Below are positions 22,347 through 37,756 of a DNA stretch of 64,000 nt, in pieces. Numbering within the stretch: position 1 is the first letter of the stretch; the number at the start of each line of letters is the position of its first letter. Below the pieces are notes generated by a model. That model made no database searches, was not told the origin of the DNA, and was given only the letters and a program-made list of their open reading frames with translations. The translations under genes and the position numbers were made by a program. The DNA comes from an uncultured Gammaproteobacteria bacterium (GTDB lineage Bacteria > Pseudomonadota > Gammaproteobacteria > Nitrosococcales > Methylophagaceae): NCBI GenBank assembly GCA_905479985.1, contig CAJQOM010000024.1, forward strand, positions 1 to 64,000, in the 5' to 3' direction.

Positions 22347-23404
22347 CCAGATTGCTGATGGCTGACATCAGTCATCACCGCTAGCTCACGCATCACCGCC
22401 GTCGCATAACAACCTGATGGTAAAAAGAAACGTAAGCTTAACTGATCACCCTCTAAAAACTGCCACTCAAAATCTTGCGGAAATAACCGCAAAGCACGAC
22501 GAGATTGCTCAAGCCCCGCACGTTCCAACCCCGCTTGCCAATCTTGCCATTCTGACAATGCAGCCTGTTCCAAAGCCAAGCACTCACCTGACACAATGGC
22601 TCGGCCTCTACCCCACATTGGGCCTGTCGGATGAATATCCATCGTGTCTAATCGGGGTTGTATCGTTGCATCTTCTTGTTCAACATGAAATACACTGCCT
22701 TTCGTACCAGACAACAACATCACATCGCCCTGTAAATGACGGTTCCAATTCGATTGTTGTAACCGCTCATTCAACACCAAGTTAAACAGCCAAGACCGCG
22801 CGGCCGATAAATAAATACTTTTCTGGTTTCTTTTCTTCGGCGCTCTGCCAGTCGCAAACCAATGATCAGCACGGGCTAAATTATTACCATTATGGCCAAA
22901 GCGTTGTTCAGCAAAATAATTCGGTACACCATGCTGTTGAATCGCTTCAAGGGAATGTTGCCAAAGCGCTTTGTCGCCCAGACAATCAGTTAACCGCAAT
23001 AAAAACCAATTCCCTTCCAGCACACCACGCTTTAATTTTTTACCATGGCGTGTTTGTTGAACAATCTCTATGCCCTCTTGCTCGAACTGGGACCAATCTG
23101 GTTCAACCTTGCCTTCTGTTTTAATACTAAACCATTGCATCGTCACAGCATGGCGATCTTTCATCCCCGCATAGCCAATATCAACCGGCGGCACTTGAGC
23201 AAATTCTGCCAATAGCTTAGCCACCCAATCGGTATTCATACCGCGCTTACGAATCTGCAACCAAACATGACCGCCCTCACCATCGGGCTCAAAAGGCAGT
23301 TTTTCATCTACTTGGAAATAATCAACTTGCTCACGAATCGACGCGCTGCAAACAGTCGCCGACGGATTAAGTCGCGCTAGGGCCGAAAAATCAAAGTCAC
23401 GCAA
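22343..23404 (-). CDS. truD: tRNA pseudouridine(13) synthase TruD
   Basis: DIGYAGMKDRHAVTMQWFS; NYFAEQRFGHNGNNLARA. Confidence 0.95.
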   Translation of the reverse strand: MRDFDFSALARLNPSATVCSASIREQVDYFQVDEKLPFEPDGEGGHVWLQIRKRGMNTDWVAKLLAEFAQVPPVDIGYAGMKDRHAVTMQWFSIKTEGKVEPDWSQFEQEGIEIVQQTRHGKKLKRGVLEGNWFLLRLTDCLGDKALWQHSLEAIQQHGVPNYFAEQRFGHNGNNLARADHWFATGRAPKKRNQKSIYLSAARSWLFNLVLNERLQQSNWNRHLQGDVMLLSGTKGSVFHVEQEDATIQPRLDTMDIHPTGPMWGRGRAIVSGECLALEQAALSEWQDWQAGLERAGLEQSRRALRLFPQDFEWQFLEGDQLSLRFFLPSGCYATAVMRELAVMTDVSHQQSG

Positions 23405-23410
23405 GTGAGA

Positions 23411-23887
23411 TTAATCTACAGCAACAAGTAAAGCCACAGCGTGGGCAGCAATACCCTCTTTACGACCTGTAAACCCCAACATTTCTGTTGTCGTTGCTTT
23501 TACATTCATTGCCGAAATAGATATCGCACAATCAGCCGCCAAATTTTCTCGCATCGATGGAATAAACGGCGCTAATGTCGGCGCCTGTGCAACCACAGTG
23601 CTATCAACATTGGCAATTTTCCAGCCGTTTGCATATAGATCTTTCACCACACGCCTTAGCAAAACGCGACTATCAATATTTTTAAACCCATCGTCTGTAT
23701 CGGGAAAGTGATGACCAATATCCCATAGACCCGCCGCACCTAGTAAGGCATCACAGATCGCATGAATCAACACATCACCATCAGAGTGCGCTTCTAAACC
23801 ATGACTATGCGGCACAGAAATACCACCAAGGATTAGTGCGCTGCCTTCACAAAAACGATGTACATCATAACCATGTCCAATTCGCAT
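23411..23887 (-). CDS. ispF: 2-C-methyl-D-erythritol 2,4-cyclodiphosphate synthase
   Basis: [44 protein letters not shown]. Confidence 0.96.
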   Translation of the reverse strand: MRIGHGYDVHRFCEGSALILGGISVPHSHGLEAHSDGDVLIHAICDALLGAAGLWDIGHHFPDTDDGFKNIDSRVLLRRVVKDLYANGWKIANVDSTVVAQAPTLAPFIPSMRENLAADCAISISAMNVKATTTEMLGFTGRKEGIAAHAVALLVAVD

Positions 23888-24591
23888 TAGTGCTCTCCTT
23901 GTTGTTGCAAAAACCAAGATGCCAAGGCTAAATCCTGTGGCACAGTAATCTTAATATTATCACTATGGCCTTCAACCATCATCGGTTTTACACCCATCAA
24001 TTCAATGGCACTAGCTTCATCTGTCACTGGAAAATGTTGTTCAATCGCCATCTCTAATGCTGACTTTAACTGGCGTAAATGAAACATCTGTGGCGTCGCC
24101 GCCCGCCATAAATTACGCCGATCAACGGTCTCAGTGATGACATTACCTAAACCCGTTCGTTTAACGGTATCGTTAACTGGAATGCCTAAAATACCACCCA
24201 CATCATGCTCGGATAACGAAGTTAACATCTGGTCAACATCTGTCAATCTCAGACAAGGTCGCGCCGCATCATGGACTAATACCCAAGGATCATCGTCAAC
24301 AAGATCTGACAGTGCCGATAAGGCATTCAAAACAGAATCCGCTCGCTGTGCCCCACCCTCTACAACATGCAATGGGCAGTTTAGAGACAATGACAAACTA
24401 GGCCACCAGGTATCTTCCGGTGAAATCGCCACAATAATACCTGCGATTTGAGCATGTGAAGCCAGACGTTGCAAGGTATATTCAATCACCGTCTTATCGT
24501 CTAGTTGAAGATATTGCTTTGGTCGGTCAGCTTGCATCCGCTCACCAATCCCCGCCGCCGGCACCACGGCCCAAAAACGTAAACTAGTCAT
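23887..24591 (-). CDS. ispD: 2-C-methyl-D-erythritol 4-phosphate cytidylyltransferase
   Basis: [48 protein letters not shown]; adjacent to ispF and ftsB. Confidence 0.95.
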   Translation of the reverse strand: MTSLRFWAVVPAAGIGERMQADRPKQYLQLDDKTVIEYTLQRLASHAQIAGIIVAISPEDTWWPSLSLSLNCPLHVVEGGAQRADSVLNALSALSDLVDDDPWVLVHDAARPCLRLTDVDQMLTSLSEHDVGGILGIPVNDTVKRTGLGNVITETVDRRNLWRAATPQMFHLRQLKSALEMAIEQHFPVTDEASAIELMGVKPMMVEGHSDNIKITVPQDLALASWFLQQQGEH

Positions 24592-24865
24592 CTGATTCTT
24601 CAATGATTTGGAAAAATGTTTCATCTTCCTTAATCATGCCCAATTCACTGCGTGCCCGTTCTTCAATGGCACCCAAGCCACTTTTTAGATCCTGAACCTC
24701 AGCAGCCAATACTTGATTACGTTCCTCAAGCTTCTCATTAGCAGCCCGTTGTATTTCAACAGAACGATGTAAATGCATCGCCGATGGTAATCCCGCATGA
24801 CTAAACCACAAACGATATTGCAATAACACCAAGATCACCGTCAGCAGGATCATTATCGGCTTCAT
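24584..24865 (-). CDS. ftsB: Cell division protein FtsB
   Basis: Short single-TM coiled-coil protein; position between eno and ispD; EERARSELGMIKEDETFFQI. Confidence 0.92.
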   Translation of the reverse strand: MKPIMILLTVILVLLQYRLWFSHAGLPSAMHLHRSVEIQRAANEKLEERNQVLAAEVQDLKSGLGAIEERARSELGMIKEDETFFQIIEESDD

Positions 24866-25035
24866 GCGCTATACTCGTTACCATTCAAAATACATGTTTT
24901 TAGTGCTGCTAATCGTCTCATTGGCAAGGCGTCCTTTTCAAGTAATAGTCGTGCTATTGCTGAAAATAATAACGCAGTCCAATGTGACGAGTAGTTGTGA
25001 TAAAAATATGTACTTTGACTGATCACGCGTATTCT

Positions 25036-26340
<1,305 letters not shown>

Positions 26341-26380
26341 TTAATATATCTACTTAAGGTACTGATTAATAAATTATAAA

Positions 26381-27216
26381 CTAAATCAAATCATCTTCAA
26401 TAAAGGGGTGTTTCTTAACAGTACTATCAATCGCCATTAAGGTTGTTAATAATGCTTCCATTCGTGCTAGCGGCCATGAATTCGCACCATCACTCAGCGC
26501 TTTTTCTGGTTCAGGATGGGTTTCCATAAACACACCAGCTACACCGACAGCAACAGCTGCACGGGCTAATACCGGCACAAACTCACGCTGGCCACCTGAG
26601 GTGCCACCTTGGCCGCCAGGTTGCTGTACAGAATGCGTGGCATCAAACACCACTGGACAATCCATTGCACGCATCACAGGCAAACCACGCATGTCTGATA
26701 CTAAGGTGTTATAACCAAATGACGTACCACGATCACATAACATGATCTGTTGATTACCTGTCGACTTGGCTTTTTCAGCCACATGAGTCATATCCCAAGG
26801 CGCTAGAAATTGGCCTTTTTTAATATTAACCGGTAAGCCTTGCTCAGCCACTTTCAAAATAAAGTTAGTTTGACGACACAAGAAAGCCGGCGTTTGTAAG
26901 ACATCAACCACACTGGCAACTTCTGCCAACGGCGTATCTTCATGCACATCGGTCAACACCGGGATGCCATATTCTTTTTTTACTTTTTCTAAGATCGCAA
27001 GGCCCTTTTCTAAGCCTGGGCCACGATAACTCTTAGTAGACGTTCGGTTCGCTTTATCAAATGACGACTTATAGATAAAAGGAATGCCTAGCTTATCGGT
27101 CAATTCTTTCAAACGACCCGCTACATCCATGGTCATTTGTTCACTTTCAATCACACACGTACCTGCAATCAAAAACAGCGGCTGTTGCCCACCGACTTCA
27201 TGGCCACATAACTGCA

Positions 27217-27217
<1 letters not shown>
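26381..27217 (-). CDS. kdsA: 3-deoxy-8-phosphooctulonate synthase KdsA
   Basis: [55 protein letters not shown]. Confidence 0.97.
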
Positions 27218-28866
<1,649 letters not shown>

Positions 28867-28958
28867 TCAAATTAAACGGCATCACCAGAATAGTGTTGCT
28901 CAAATTGGCTACATATAATATACAATTTATGCATTTTTCTCAATGAAAGTCTGCGTTT

Positions 28959-30284
28959 TCACCGTGTTTTTATTAGCGGTAAATAACCTTTCTGGTCTGA
29001 TGACAAAACACATTGTTCACTAAAGCCATAACCCACAACAGCCAGCAATTCATCCCCAGAAAACAGTAACGGAATGCGGTTACGTTCCCAAGGTGGAATC
29101 GCCCACTCCTGATACAACTGCTTAAGACTTTTATGATGGCCATGACCGACTAGTTGAATCGCTTCACTGCCTTGTCGAAACCCAAGCCTCAAACCCTGCT
29201 TAAATATCGCATCACTGATACCCACTTTATCGGCGTCAAGCCATGTGAGCTCGCGGCCATCCGCCAACAACACGGTTTCTGGCCCAAAGCATAAATGTTG
29301 TTCAGCCTTATCTTGCGCCAATTCAGGCCATAAAAAATACAACGTATCTCGGTATCGCCTCACTTCGACATTCGCCCAAGTCACTAGTGGCATTTTATCC
29401 TCAGCGGCCAAACACAGTTCATTTAGAATACGTTCCAACATCACGGCCGATGGCATCGCCAAACCCAGCTCAGTCAAAACAGTGCGAATCACATTACGCG
29501 CCCGTGCAGGCGACAGGCCCAATAAAGCCTGAACCGATAACTGTCGCACTGACACATCAACACCCATTGTCTGCAAATCTAGCGCGGCCAGTTCTGACAA
29601 CAACACATCCGCTTCTGCACAATAAGAAGCACTTCGGCTCAAGGATTTAGCAGCACTCGGCCAACGTGCGACAACGGAAGGTAATACATTTTTTCGGAGA
29701 TAATTCCGATTAAGCTTGGTATCTGCATTACTCGGGTCTTCCACCCAAGCCAGTGCATGTCTTTCAGCATAAGCCTCTATTGCAGCCTGACTAATGGCTA
29801 ACAGAGGCCGTACGACCTGCTTACCTTCTAGCGAAAACGCAGCGGCCATTGCTGACAGTCCTTTAACGCCCGCACCTCTCAGTAATTGCAATAATAAGGT
29901 CTCAGCTTGGTCTTCTTGATGTTGCGCTGTTAAAACAACATCCCCAGCGGGCACGGTGTCAGCAATCGCTTGATAACGTGCATTACGCGCTGCCGCTTCT
30001 AAACCTAGTTGAGGAATATCATTAACGGCAACGCGGACACAATGGAAATCAATCTTCAAATCACCGGCAATTTGCTGGCAATGTTTTGCCCAATGCTGAG
30101 AATCGGCTTGTAAGCCATGATCAATATGAATCGCGTGAATCCATGACGAATCAATCTGGTCCGACGATGCTAATAAGTGTAATAAGACATGGGAGTCGAC
30201 ACCACCACTATAGGCAACCCAAAGTGCCCGTTCAGAATAATCAGCTACGATCTGCTCAGCAATTAAAGACAGATCATCCGTCAC
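28959..30284 (-). CDS. tilS: tRNA(Ile)-lysidine synthase TilS
   Basis: VAYSGGVDSHVLLHLL PP-loop; HIDHGLQADSQHW; TAQHQEDQAETLLLQLLRGAG. Confidence 0.95.
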   Translation of the reverse strand: MTDDLSLIAEQIVADYSERALWVAYSGGVDSHVLLHLLASSDQIDSSWIHAIHIDHGLQADSQHWAKHCQQIAGDLKIDFHCVRVAVNDIPQLGLEAAARNARYQAIADTVPAGDVVLTAQHQEDQAETLLLQLLRGAGVKGLSAMAAAFSLEGKQVVRPLLAISQAAIEAYAERHALAWVEDPSNADTKLNRNYLRKNVLPSVVARWPSAAKSLSRSASYCAEADVLLSELAALDLQTMGVDVSVRQLSVQALLGLSPARARNVIRTVLTELGLAMPSAVMLERILNELCLAAEDKMPLVTWANVEVRRYRDTLYFLWPELAQDKAEQHLCFGPETVLLADGRELTWLDADKVGISDAIFKQGLRLGFRQGSEAIQLVGHGHHKSLKQLYQEWAIPPWERNRIPLLFSGDELLAVVGYGFSEQCVLSSDQKGYLPLIKTR

Positions 30285-30293
30285 AATTAAGGT

Positions 30294-31253
30294 TTAGCCT
30301 TCAAACTCACCGTAGCCCAGTAAACGCGCTTGGCGTTGCATCAATAAGTCTTCCATTGATAACCGTTCTAAATCAGACAAACGCACCTCAATTGCACTTT
30401 TAACCCGTTGCGCCATTTCATCAATATCGCGATGCGCCCCACCTAGAGGTTCAGGAATCACGCTATCAACCAGACCTGAGTCTTTCAAACGTTCAGACGT
30501 CACACCCAAGGTAGCGGCTGCATCAGGGGCTTTTTCAACACTCTTCCACAAGATAGAAGCACAGCCTTCTGGCGAAATCACCGAATAAATACTGTATTCC
30601 AACATCATCAAATGATCGGCCACACCAACAGCCAATGCACCACCAGAACCACCTTCACCAATCACCGTACTGATAATGGGTGTTTTTAATTGCGCCATTT
30701 CAAACAAGTTACGGGCAATCGCCTCACTTTGGCCTCGTTCTTCAGCATCGATACCGGGATAGGCTCCTGGCGTATCTATAAACGTCAACACTGGTAAGCC
30801 AAAACGCTCTGCCATTTTCATCACACGTAATGCTTTACGATAACCTTCTGGTCTTGGCATACCAAAATTACGGGCGACTTTTTCACGAGTATCACGGCCT
30901 TTTTGATGACCAATCACCACGACTGAACGACCATTTAAACGGCCAATTCCTGTCACAAGCGCCTGATCATCAGCATAAAGACGATCACCATGTAGCTCTT
31001 CAAAGTCAGTAATAATGCGGTGAATATAATCTAATGTATAAGGACGCTGTGGATGACGCGCCATTTGTGTCACTTGCCAAGGCGTTAAATTAGCAAAAAT
31101 AGAACGCGTCATCTCGACCGTTTTATCCTGAAGCTTTTGAATTTCCTCAGTGATATTAAGATCTTCACTATCACTACTCATATAGCGCAACTCGTCGATC
31201 TTTGCTTCTAATTCAGCAATAGGTTGCTCATAATCAAGGAAATTTTGTTGCAT
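30294..31253 (-). CDS. accA: Acetyl-CoA carboxylase carboxyltransferase alpha subunit
   Basis: [61 protein letters not shown]. Confidence 0.98.
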   Translation of the reverse strand: MQQNFLDYEQPIAELEAKIDELRYMSSDSEDLNITEEIQKLQDKTVEMTRSIFANLTPWQVTQMARHPQRPYTLDYIHRIITDFEELHGDRLYADDQALVTGIGRLNGRSVVVIGHQKGRDTREKVARNFGMPRPEGYRKALRVMKMAERFGLPVLTFIDTPGAYPGIDAEERGQSEAIARNLFEMAQLKTPIISTVIGEGGSGGALAVGVADHLMMLEYSIYSVISPEGCASILWKSVEKAPDAAATLGVTSERLKDSGLVDSVIPEPLGGAHRDIDEMAQRVKSAIEVRLSDLERLSMEDLLMQRQARLLGYGEFEG

Positions 31254-31314
31254 CGGTGCTTACCCTAAAAAATCAAATAGTCTGGAATTATACACGTGCC
31301 ACACGGAAAAAGAG

Positions 31315-32412
31315 CTAGCCGATGATTAATTCACTTTCTTCATCAGACGCTTCTTTCTTACCCATTCGAATCGCCAAATTCAAATCATTCTTTGAATCCG
31401 CATTAAGTAGCGCTTCTTCTTGCGTTATTTTACCCTGACGGTACAAGGTTAACAAAGCCTGATCAAACGTGACCGTACCATCGTCTGTACTCTCTTTCAT
31501 CGCCTCTTTAATGTCCCCAATATGACCTTTCAAGATCAACTCTTTGACATAGGGTGAGTTCAACATTATCTCAACAGCAGGAATCCGGTTACCGTCGATA
31601 CTCGGAATTAGCCGCTGCGACACAATGGCACGTAAATTCAGTGATAAATCCATCTGCAACTGACGGTGCGCAACTTCAGGGAAAAAATTCAGAATGCGAT
31701 CCATTGTTTGATTGGCATTATTCGAATGCAATGTTGCCAGACACAGATGACCCGTTTCAGCATAAGCAATCGCATGCTTCATCGTCTCCATATCACGAAT
31801 TTCACCAATTAAAATAACATCCGGTGCCTCGCGTAACGCATTCTTTAAAGCATTTTCGTAAGTTAAGGTATCAATACCCACCTCACGTTGCTGCACAATT
31901 GAGCGCGCGTGGTTATGAATAAACTCAAGTGGGTCTTCAATGGTTAAGATATGCGAGTTAGAATTGCGGTTACGGTGTCCAATCATGGCTGCTAATGTCG
32001 TTGACTTACCCGATCCGGTGGCACCAACCACCAGCACCAAACCTCGCTTTTCCATAATAATATCACCCAAAACGAGGGGTAAGTTCATTTCTTCAAAACG
32101 TGGAATCACAGAATTAATGTAACGTATGACAATCGACGCTTCGCCTCGTTGGCGAAAAACATTGACGCGGAAACGGCCAATGCCTGACAAAGGCACAGCA
32201 AAATTCATTTCCAAAGTCCGTTCAAACTCTTTGGCTTGTTCAACACTCATTAACGCAGCAGCCATGCCCGTCACATCACCCGGCTCTAATTTTTTACTGC
32301 CAACCGGCCTGATTGAACCATTAATTTTAATCTGGGGTTTCGTTCCCGTACAAAAGAACATATCTGACGCATCTTTCTCAGCCATCAGTTTCAAATATGG
32401 CATCATATCCAT
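31315..32412 (-). CDS. pilU: PilT/PilU-family type IV pilus retraction ATPase, PilU-like
   Basis: VLVVGATGSGKSTTLAAMIGHRN; GEIRDMETMKHAIAYAETGHLCLATLHSNNANQTMDRILNFFP. Confidence 0.88.
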   Translation of the reverse strand: MDMMPYLKLMAEKDASDMFFCTGTKPQIKINGSIRPVGSKKLEPGDVTGMAAALMSVEQAKEFERTLEMNFAVPLSGIGRFRVNVFRQRGEASIVIRYINSVIPRFEEMNLPLVLGDIIMEKRGLVLVVGATGSGKSTTLAAMIGHRNRNSNSHILTIEDPLEFIHNHARSIVQQREVGIDTLTYENALKNALREAPDVILIGEIRDMETMKHAIAYAETGHLCLATLHSNNANQTMDRILNFFPEVAHRQLQMDLSLNLRAIVSQRLIPSIDGNRIPAVEIMLNSPYVKELILKGHIGDIKEAMKESTDDGTVTFDQALLTLYRQGKITQEEALLNADSKNDLNLAIRMGKKEASDEESELIIG

Positions 32413-32504
32413 AACGACATCCCCATCTATTACGTAATCAAAATCCGTTCGCTATTTTAATGACAAGGCCTATCCAAAACCTTGCTTAACCCTATGATAA
32501 AGCA

Positions 32505-35500
32505 CTAACCATACTTCATTTTAACAGCAGTAATCATCGGTGATGCGGCCAAGTCGGCTAATAAAGCATCTTCAGGCCGCACCTTCCAATCAGATCCCAA
32601 AGAAATTAAGGTTCTGGCATCTTGATTACGATAATCGACTTCAACCGGAATCAAACCATCTTTAAAAGGCATCATCGTTGTTTGTAAAAATGCTATCCAA
32701 GCCTGATCATCAGATACATTATCGACATGCACAACCAATGCTTTACCACACATCTCGCGTGCCCGTGCCACGTCATAAACCACTTCCGCCGTCGCGGCTA
32801 AACCACCGGTAAAATTATCTTGGCCAATTTTACCTTGAATCACCACCAACTTATCAGGTTGTAATAAGGCCTGATATTGCTCATACACTTCTGCAAATAT
32901 CCGTACTTCTAGCCTCGCCGTTCGGTCATCTAGCGTGATAAAAGCCATTCGGCCGCCATTTTTATTCTTCATCGTTCTAATAGCGACAATCAAACCCGCG
33001 GTAATCACCGGAATCTCATTACGTTGATAGCCTTTTGTTTCAGGTGCATCCAAATCGCTAATCCGCTTAGGAATAAAGCGCGCTAACTCATCGACATAAC
33101 GATCAATCGGATGACCACTGAGATACAAGCCCAAGGTTTCTTTTTCGGCAATCAACAGCTGTTCTTTTGACCATTCAGCCACATCAATCAAAGGTTCATC
33201 CTGCGCTTCTGTCGGTTCAGACACCATCAAACCAAACATATCATTTTGACCGCTATCCTGATCACGACGATGTTGTTCAGCAATATGTGTGGCCTTCGTC
33301 AAGCTGGCCTCCAAACTCGCTCGGTGCCCACCTAAATCATCTAAAGCACCTGACTTAACTAATGCATCCATCACCCGACGGTTAATCTTCTTCATATCAA
33401 CCCGACGACAAAAGTCATACAGACTACTGAATGCATCACCGGATTCGCGTTCTTCCACAATCCCCGCCAAAGCAGCCTCGCCGACCCCCTTAATCGCGCC
33501 CATGCCATATCGAACCGTCTTATCATCGGCCACGGTAAAACGAATTTTACTGTGATTGACATCAGGCGGTAACACGGTCAGATTCATATCGCGACATTCA
33601 TCGATCAAGCCGACAATCTTATCGGTATTATCCATATCAGCGGACAACACCGCAGCCATAAAGGCGGCCGGGTAGTGGGCTTTTAACCACGCCGTTTGGT
33701 ACGCCACCAAGGCATAAGCAGCAGAATGTGATTTATTAAAGCCGTACTCAGCAAACTTTTCCATCAAATCGAAGATAGGGCCTGCCGTCTTCTCATCAAT
33801 ACCGCGATTAGCTGCACCTTCAAGGAAAAATTGACGTTGTTGTGCCATTTCCTCGGCTTTTTTCTTACCCATCGCACGCCGAAGCATATCGGCACTACCT
33901 AAACTGTAGCCCGCCAGCACCTGCGCGATTTGCATAACCTGTTCTTGGTAAACAATAACCCCGTAAGTCGGCTTAAGAATGGGCTCTAAATCTGGGTGCG
34001 GGTAATCGACTTTCGCGCGACCATGCTTTCTGTTCACAAAGTCATCAACCATGCCTGACTGCAATGGTCCCGGCCGGAAAAGTGCCACCAAGGCCACGAT
34101 ATCTTCAAAGGTATCAGGTTGCAGGCGCTTAACCAGCTCCTTCATACCGCGCGACTCAAGCTGGAATACCGCCGTCGTCTCGCAACGTTTTAATAACTCA
34201 TAACTGGGTCGGTCATCTAAAGGGAGGTTGGTAATCTCAATCTTATCGATTTCTGCTTGCGGCAAAATGGCTTTAAGATTTTTAATCGTCCAATCAATGA
34301 TTGTCAGCGTCCGTAAACCTAAAAAGTCAAACTTCACTAAGCCCACACTTTCTACATCATCTTTATCGTATTGTGATACCAGACCGGCACCATTCTGCTC
34401 ACAATAAATCGGGGTATATTCCGTCAACGCCTTAGGTGCAATCACCACACCACCAGCATGCTTACCGACATTACGCGTCAAACCCTCTAATTGAAGGGCC
34501 AAATCAATCAGCGTCTTAACGTCCTCTTCTTTGTCGTAACGTTCTTGTAACAGCGGTTCTTGCTCTAACGCCTTGGTCAGCGTCATCTTCAACTCAAACG
34601 GCACCAACTTCGCTAAACCATCGACCAAACCATACGGAAAGCCAAGCACACGTCCGACATCTCGCAATACCGCTTTTGCCGCCATCGTGCCGTAGGTAAT
34701 AATCTGCGATACATGGTCACGGCCATAATGTTCTGAGACATACTCAATAACCCGATCACGCCCTTCCATACAGAAATCGACATCGAAATCCGGCAACGAT
34801 ACCCGCTCAGGGTTTAAGAACCGCTCAAACAACAAGTCGTATTGCAATGGATCAATATCAGTGATCTCAAGGGCATAAGCCACCAAAGAACCCGCACCTG
34901 ACCCGCGACCAGGCCCAACCGGCACACCGTTATTTTTTGCCCAGCGAATAAAATCGGCAACAATTAAGAAATAACCAGGAAAACCCATCTCATTGATAAC
35001 ATCAAGCTCAATTTTCAAACGATCATCATAGGCTGCACGTTGCTGTTCAAGATCAGCCGAATCAGGAAATATAACAGGTAAGCGTTTTTCTAAACCTTCG
35101 GCTGATTCTTGCGTTAAAAACTCAGCAATCGTCATGCCCTCAGGCACAGGAAAGTCAGGCAAGTAATGTTGGTCTAATATCAGTTCAACATTACACCGTT
35201 TCGCAATCTCAACCGTATTTTCAATTGCCTCAGGAATATCACTGAACAAAGCCACCATTTCTTCTGGCGAACGCAAATACTGTTCAGGAGAATAATGGCG
35301 CGGTCGTCTTGGGTCATCCAACAAACGACCATCACTAATACACACCTTGGCTTCATGCGCTTCAAATTGTTCGGGTGCTAAAAATCGCACCGCATTGGTC
35401 GCCACAACCGGTAAATCTGCTTTGGCTGCTAACGCTAAAGCGGCGTCTATATAACGCTCATCATCTTCTCGGCCTGTCCGCATCAACTCCAGATAAAAGC

Positions 35501-35990
35501 GATCAGGAAATAATTTTTTCCAACTCTTGACGACAGATTCAACTTCTTCTTTTTGGTTATTTAACAAACCTTTAGAAAGTAAACCTTCACGACTAGATGA
35601 AATACAAATCAGGCCTTCTGTTTGTCCTTCCAACCAATCAAGATCAAGCATCGGCACGCCCAAATGCTGGCCTTCGATATACGCCCGAGACAGTAACCGC
35701 GACAGATTGTGATAGCCCACCATATTCTGACACAACACAATAAACCGGCTATTACCTTTCGCATCCGCTTCATCTCTCAGCCGAAGATCGGCCCCTAAAA
35801 TAGGTTTAATCCCCGCCTTAATAGCGGCACTATAAAACTTCACCGCCGCAAAGAAATTATGCTGATCCGTTAAGGCCACCGCAGGCATGCCCGCATCTAC
35901 CGCAGCGGAAATTAATGGCTTAATGCGTACTAAACCATCGATTAAGGAATAGTCACTATGAATATTTAAATGAACAAACTGTGCAGTCAT
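32505..35990 (-). CDS. dnaE: DNA polymerase III alpha subunit
   Basis: FVHLNIHSDYSLIDGLVRI; PDFDVDFCMEGRDRVIEYV; 1161 aa. Confidence 0.98.
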   Translation of the reverse strand: MTAQFVHLNIHSDYSLIDGLVRIKPLISAAVDAGMPAVALTDQHNFFAAVKFYSAAIKAGIKPILGADLRLRDEADAKGNSRFIVLCQNMVGYHNLSRLLSRAYIEGQHLGVPMLDLDWLEGQTEGLICISSSREGLLSKGLLNNQKEEVESVVKSWKKLFPDRFYLELMRTGREDDERYIDAALALAAKADLPVVATNAVRFLAPEQFEAHEAKVCISDGRLLDDPRRPRHYSPEQYLRSPEEMVALFSDIPEAIENTVEIAKRCNVELILDQHYLPDFPVPEGMTIAEFLTQESAEGLEKRLPVIFPDSADLEQQRAAYDDRLKIELDVINEMGFPGYFLIVADFIRWAKNNGVPVGPGRGSGAGSLVAYALEITDIDPLQYDLLFERFLNPERVSLPDFDVDFCMEGRDRVIEYVSEHYGRDHVSQIITYGTMAAKAVLRDVGRVLGFPYGLVDGLAKLVPFELKMTLTKALEQEPLLQERYDKEEDVKTLIDLALQLEGLTRNVGKHAGGVVIAPKALTEYTPIYCEQNGAGLVSQYDKDDVESVGLVKFDFLGLRTLTIIDWTIKNLKAILPQAEIDKIEITNLPLDDRPSYELLKRCETTAVFQLESRGMKELVKRLQPDTFEDIVALVALFRPGPLQSGMVDDFVNRKHGRAKVDYPHPDLEPILKPTYGVIVYQEQVMQIAQVLAGYSLGSADMLRRAMGKKKAEEMAQQRQFFLEGAANRGIDEKTAGPIFDLMEKFAEYGFNKSHSAAYALVAYQTAWLKAHYPAAFMAAVLSADMDNTDKIVGLIDECRDMNLTVLPPDVNHSKIRFTVADDKTVRYGMGAIKGVGEAALAGIVEERESGDAFSSLYDFCRRVDMKKINRRVMDALVKSGALDDLGGHRASLEASLTKATHIAEQHRRDQDSGQNDMFGLMVSEPTEAQDEPLIDVAEWSKEQLLIAEKETLGLYLSGHPIDRYVDELARFIPKRISDLDAPETKGYQRNEIPVITAGLIVAIRTMKNKNGGRMAFITLDDRTARLEVRIFAEVYEQYQALLQPDKLVVIQGKIGQDNFTGGLAATAEVVYDVARAREMCGKALVVHVDNVSDDQAWIAFLQTTMMPFKDGLIPVEVDYRNQDARTLISLGSDWKVRPEDALLADLAASPMITAVKMKYG

Positions 35991-36019
35991 AAAACCGACT
36001 TAATCCAAATAAACAACAT

Positions 36020-37756
36020 TTAAGGAAACCTGACCGGACCAGGCTTCGTATCGAGACCTGTTGTCGCTTCGACAATCGACTGTGCTTCTTGTCTGCCAAT
36101 TTCAAAAGCATCTGCCTCAGACATAGCCGGACTAAACTGTCTTGTCACACTCTCTACTGCAGCTTGATCTTGTTTGAGATAAAGCGTCTGGGTCGGATAA
36201 GCAAACTCAACCTCTAACTGTTTCGCCAGACGCAGAATATCAAGTAAGAAACGATGCCGTTCTCTTAACTCCGTATTCCAATCTGGCGTTTCCCAAAACA
36301 CATAAACCAAAATATCCAAAGACGCCGCATTGTATTGATTAAAGTAGACCTGATAATAGTCTTTACGCATGTATGGGTGTAGACCAATCAGGACGCGAAT
36401 CCCTTCACAAAACGCATCAATTTTCTCTGGTGGCGTATCATAAGTCAGTCCCAACATCGACTTCATCCGTCGATAACGCCGCGCGCCCATATTATCAATT
36501 TTTGTCGTCGTTAAAATTGCATTAGGTAAGGTTATCAATGAATTATAGAATGTTCTTATCCTAGTACTTCTAAAGCCAACGGCTTCCACTGATCCCTCTA
36601 CATCACCAATGACCACCCAATCACCAATCTGAAAAGGTCGATCAAGTAATACGGTTAATGAACCGAAGAAATTACCCAGTAAATCTTTTGCTGCCAGAGC
36701 AAAGGCTAAGCCGCCAATACCTAATCCTGCCAACAAACTCGTGACATCAATATTCAAATTATCAGCAGAGAAAATAATGCCCATCACAACGACAAACACT
36801 TTCAGACTTTTAGTCACCATCGGCACTAATAAGTCATCAAAGCGATTAGCTGTTGCCAACGCTTTACGCATTAATAAGGCATTGATAATATCAACCAGCC
36901 TAAAAGCACTCCACACGGCAGACAAACTCACCAGTAACTTCACGGCTACCGACAAAATTACCTGTGCAGTATCTGGCAAACCTAATAAGCCTAATAAGAA
37001 CCACCAAATCATGGCCATCGCCATTAATCCTAACGGCCTCAAGATAGCGTCTTCAACGCCATTAAAAGCCGTATGATTGACCTTCCAGCGTTTTACATTT
37101 TTTGATAAAAACCAAGCCACCAATTTATCAGCAATAAAGCCGACAATGACAACAAAGAAAATACCCAACCACTGCCAATATTCAAGCAAAAACCCACCTT
37201 TCAATACATCAGGCAATTTTGATCTTAAATGAATATAAAAAGGCAACGCGACTTGGGGATCTTGGCTACCATTTTTCGTTGGTGTTTCTAATAGCCCTTC
37301 CACAATCTCTGGCAAAGCACGTAAAGATTGTTGGCTGAACAACCAACGACCATCGGCTTGTTTTACAATATTCACATCACCTTGTGCATACGTTCCAAAG
37401 ACATACTTATCACTTTTAGGCTGACGCGGAATTTGGCTCAGCGCCACCGCTTTACTGCGTTCCATGACCGATAACAACATCGTTGCTAACGCTTTGCCTT
37501 TCTCTTGTTGTATCACCGCGGGTAAATAACTTAAATCCAACGTTGAAATCGCAATATCAACTTGATCTTTCTCGCCTTGAGACACCGCCGTCATTGCATT
37601 CATAAACGTCTGCATGGTAGCCCGAGCATCCAATAATGTCTCTGGCACCTCGACAGCAACAGCGTCAGCGCCGCCAGCACCATTTTCGGCATACAAAACT
37701 GGCTGGAAAGCCAATAGACTCAATAATAAGATAAATCGCATCAACATTTTTATCAC
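36020..37756 (-). CDS. Mechanosensitive ion channel (MscS family)
   Basis: [63 protein letters not shown]; signal peptide; multiple TMs. Confidence 0.93.
   Translation of the reverse strand: MIKMLMRFILLLSLLAFQPVLYAENGAGGADAVAVEVPETLLDARATMQTFMNAMTAVSQGEKDQVDIAISTLDLSYLPAVIQQEKGKALATMLLSVMERSKAVALSQIPRQPKSDKYVFGTYAQGDVNIVKQADGRWLFSQQSLRALPEIVEGLLETPTKNGSQDPQVALPFYIHLRSKLPDVLKGGFLLEYWQWLGIFFVVIVGFIADKLVAWFLSKNVKRWKVNHTAFNGVEDAILRPLGLMAMAMIWWFLLGLLGLPDTAQVILSVAVKLLVSLSAVWSAFRLVDIINALLMRKALATANRFDDLLVPMVTKSLKVFVVVMGIIFSADNLNIDVTSLLAGLGIGGLAFALAAKDLLGNFFGSLTVLLDRPFQIGDWVVIGDVEGSVEAVGFRSTRIRTFYNSLITLPNAILTTTKIDNMGARRYRRMKSMLGLTYDTPPEKIDAFCEGIRVLIGLHPYMRKDYYQVYFNQYNAASLDILVYVFWETPDWNTELRERHRFLLDILRLAKQLEVEFAYPTQTLYLKQDQAAVESVTRQFSPAMSEADAFEIGRQEAQSIVEATTGLDTKPGPVRFP

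Noticed and set aside
33167-33555. ORFs antisense to dnaE, and similar antisense ORFs inside valS, pheT, sufS, tilS and the RND gene
   Set aside because: Wholly contained in strongly supported genes on the other strand; no recognisable domains
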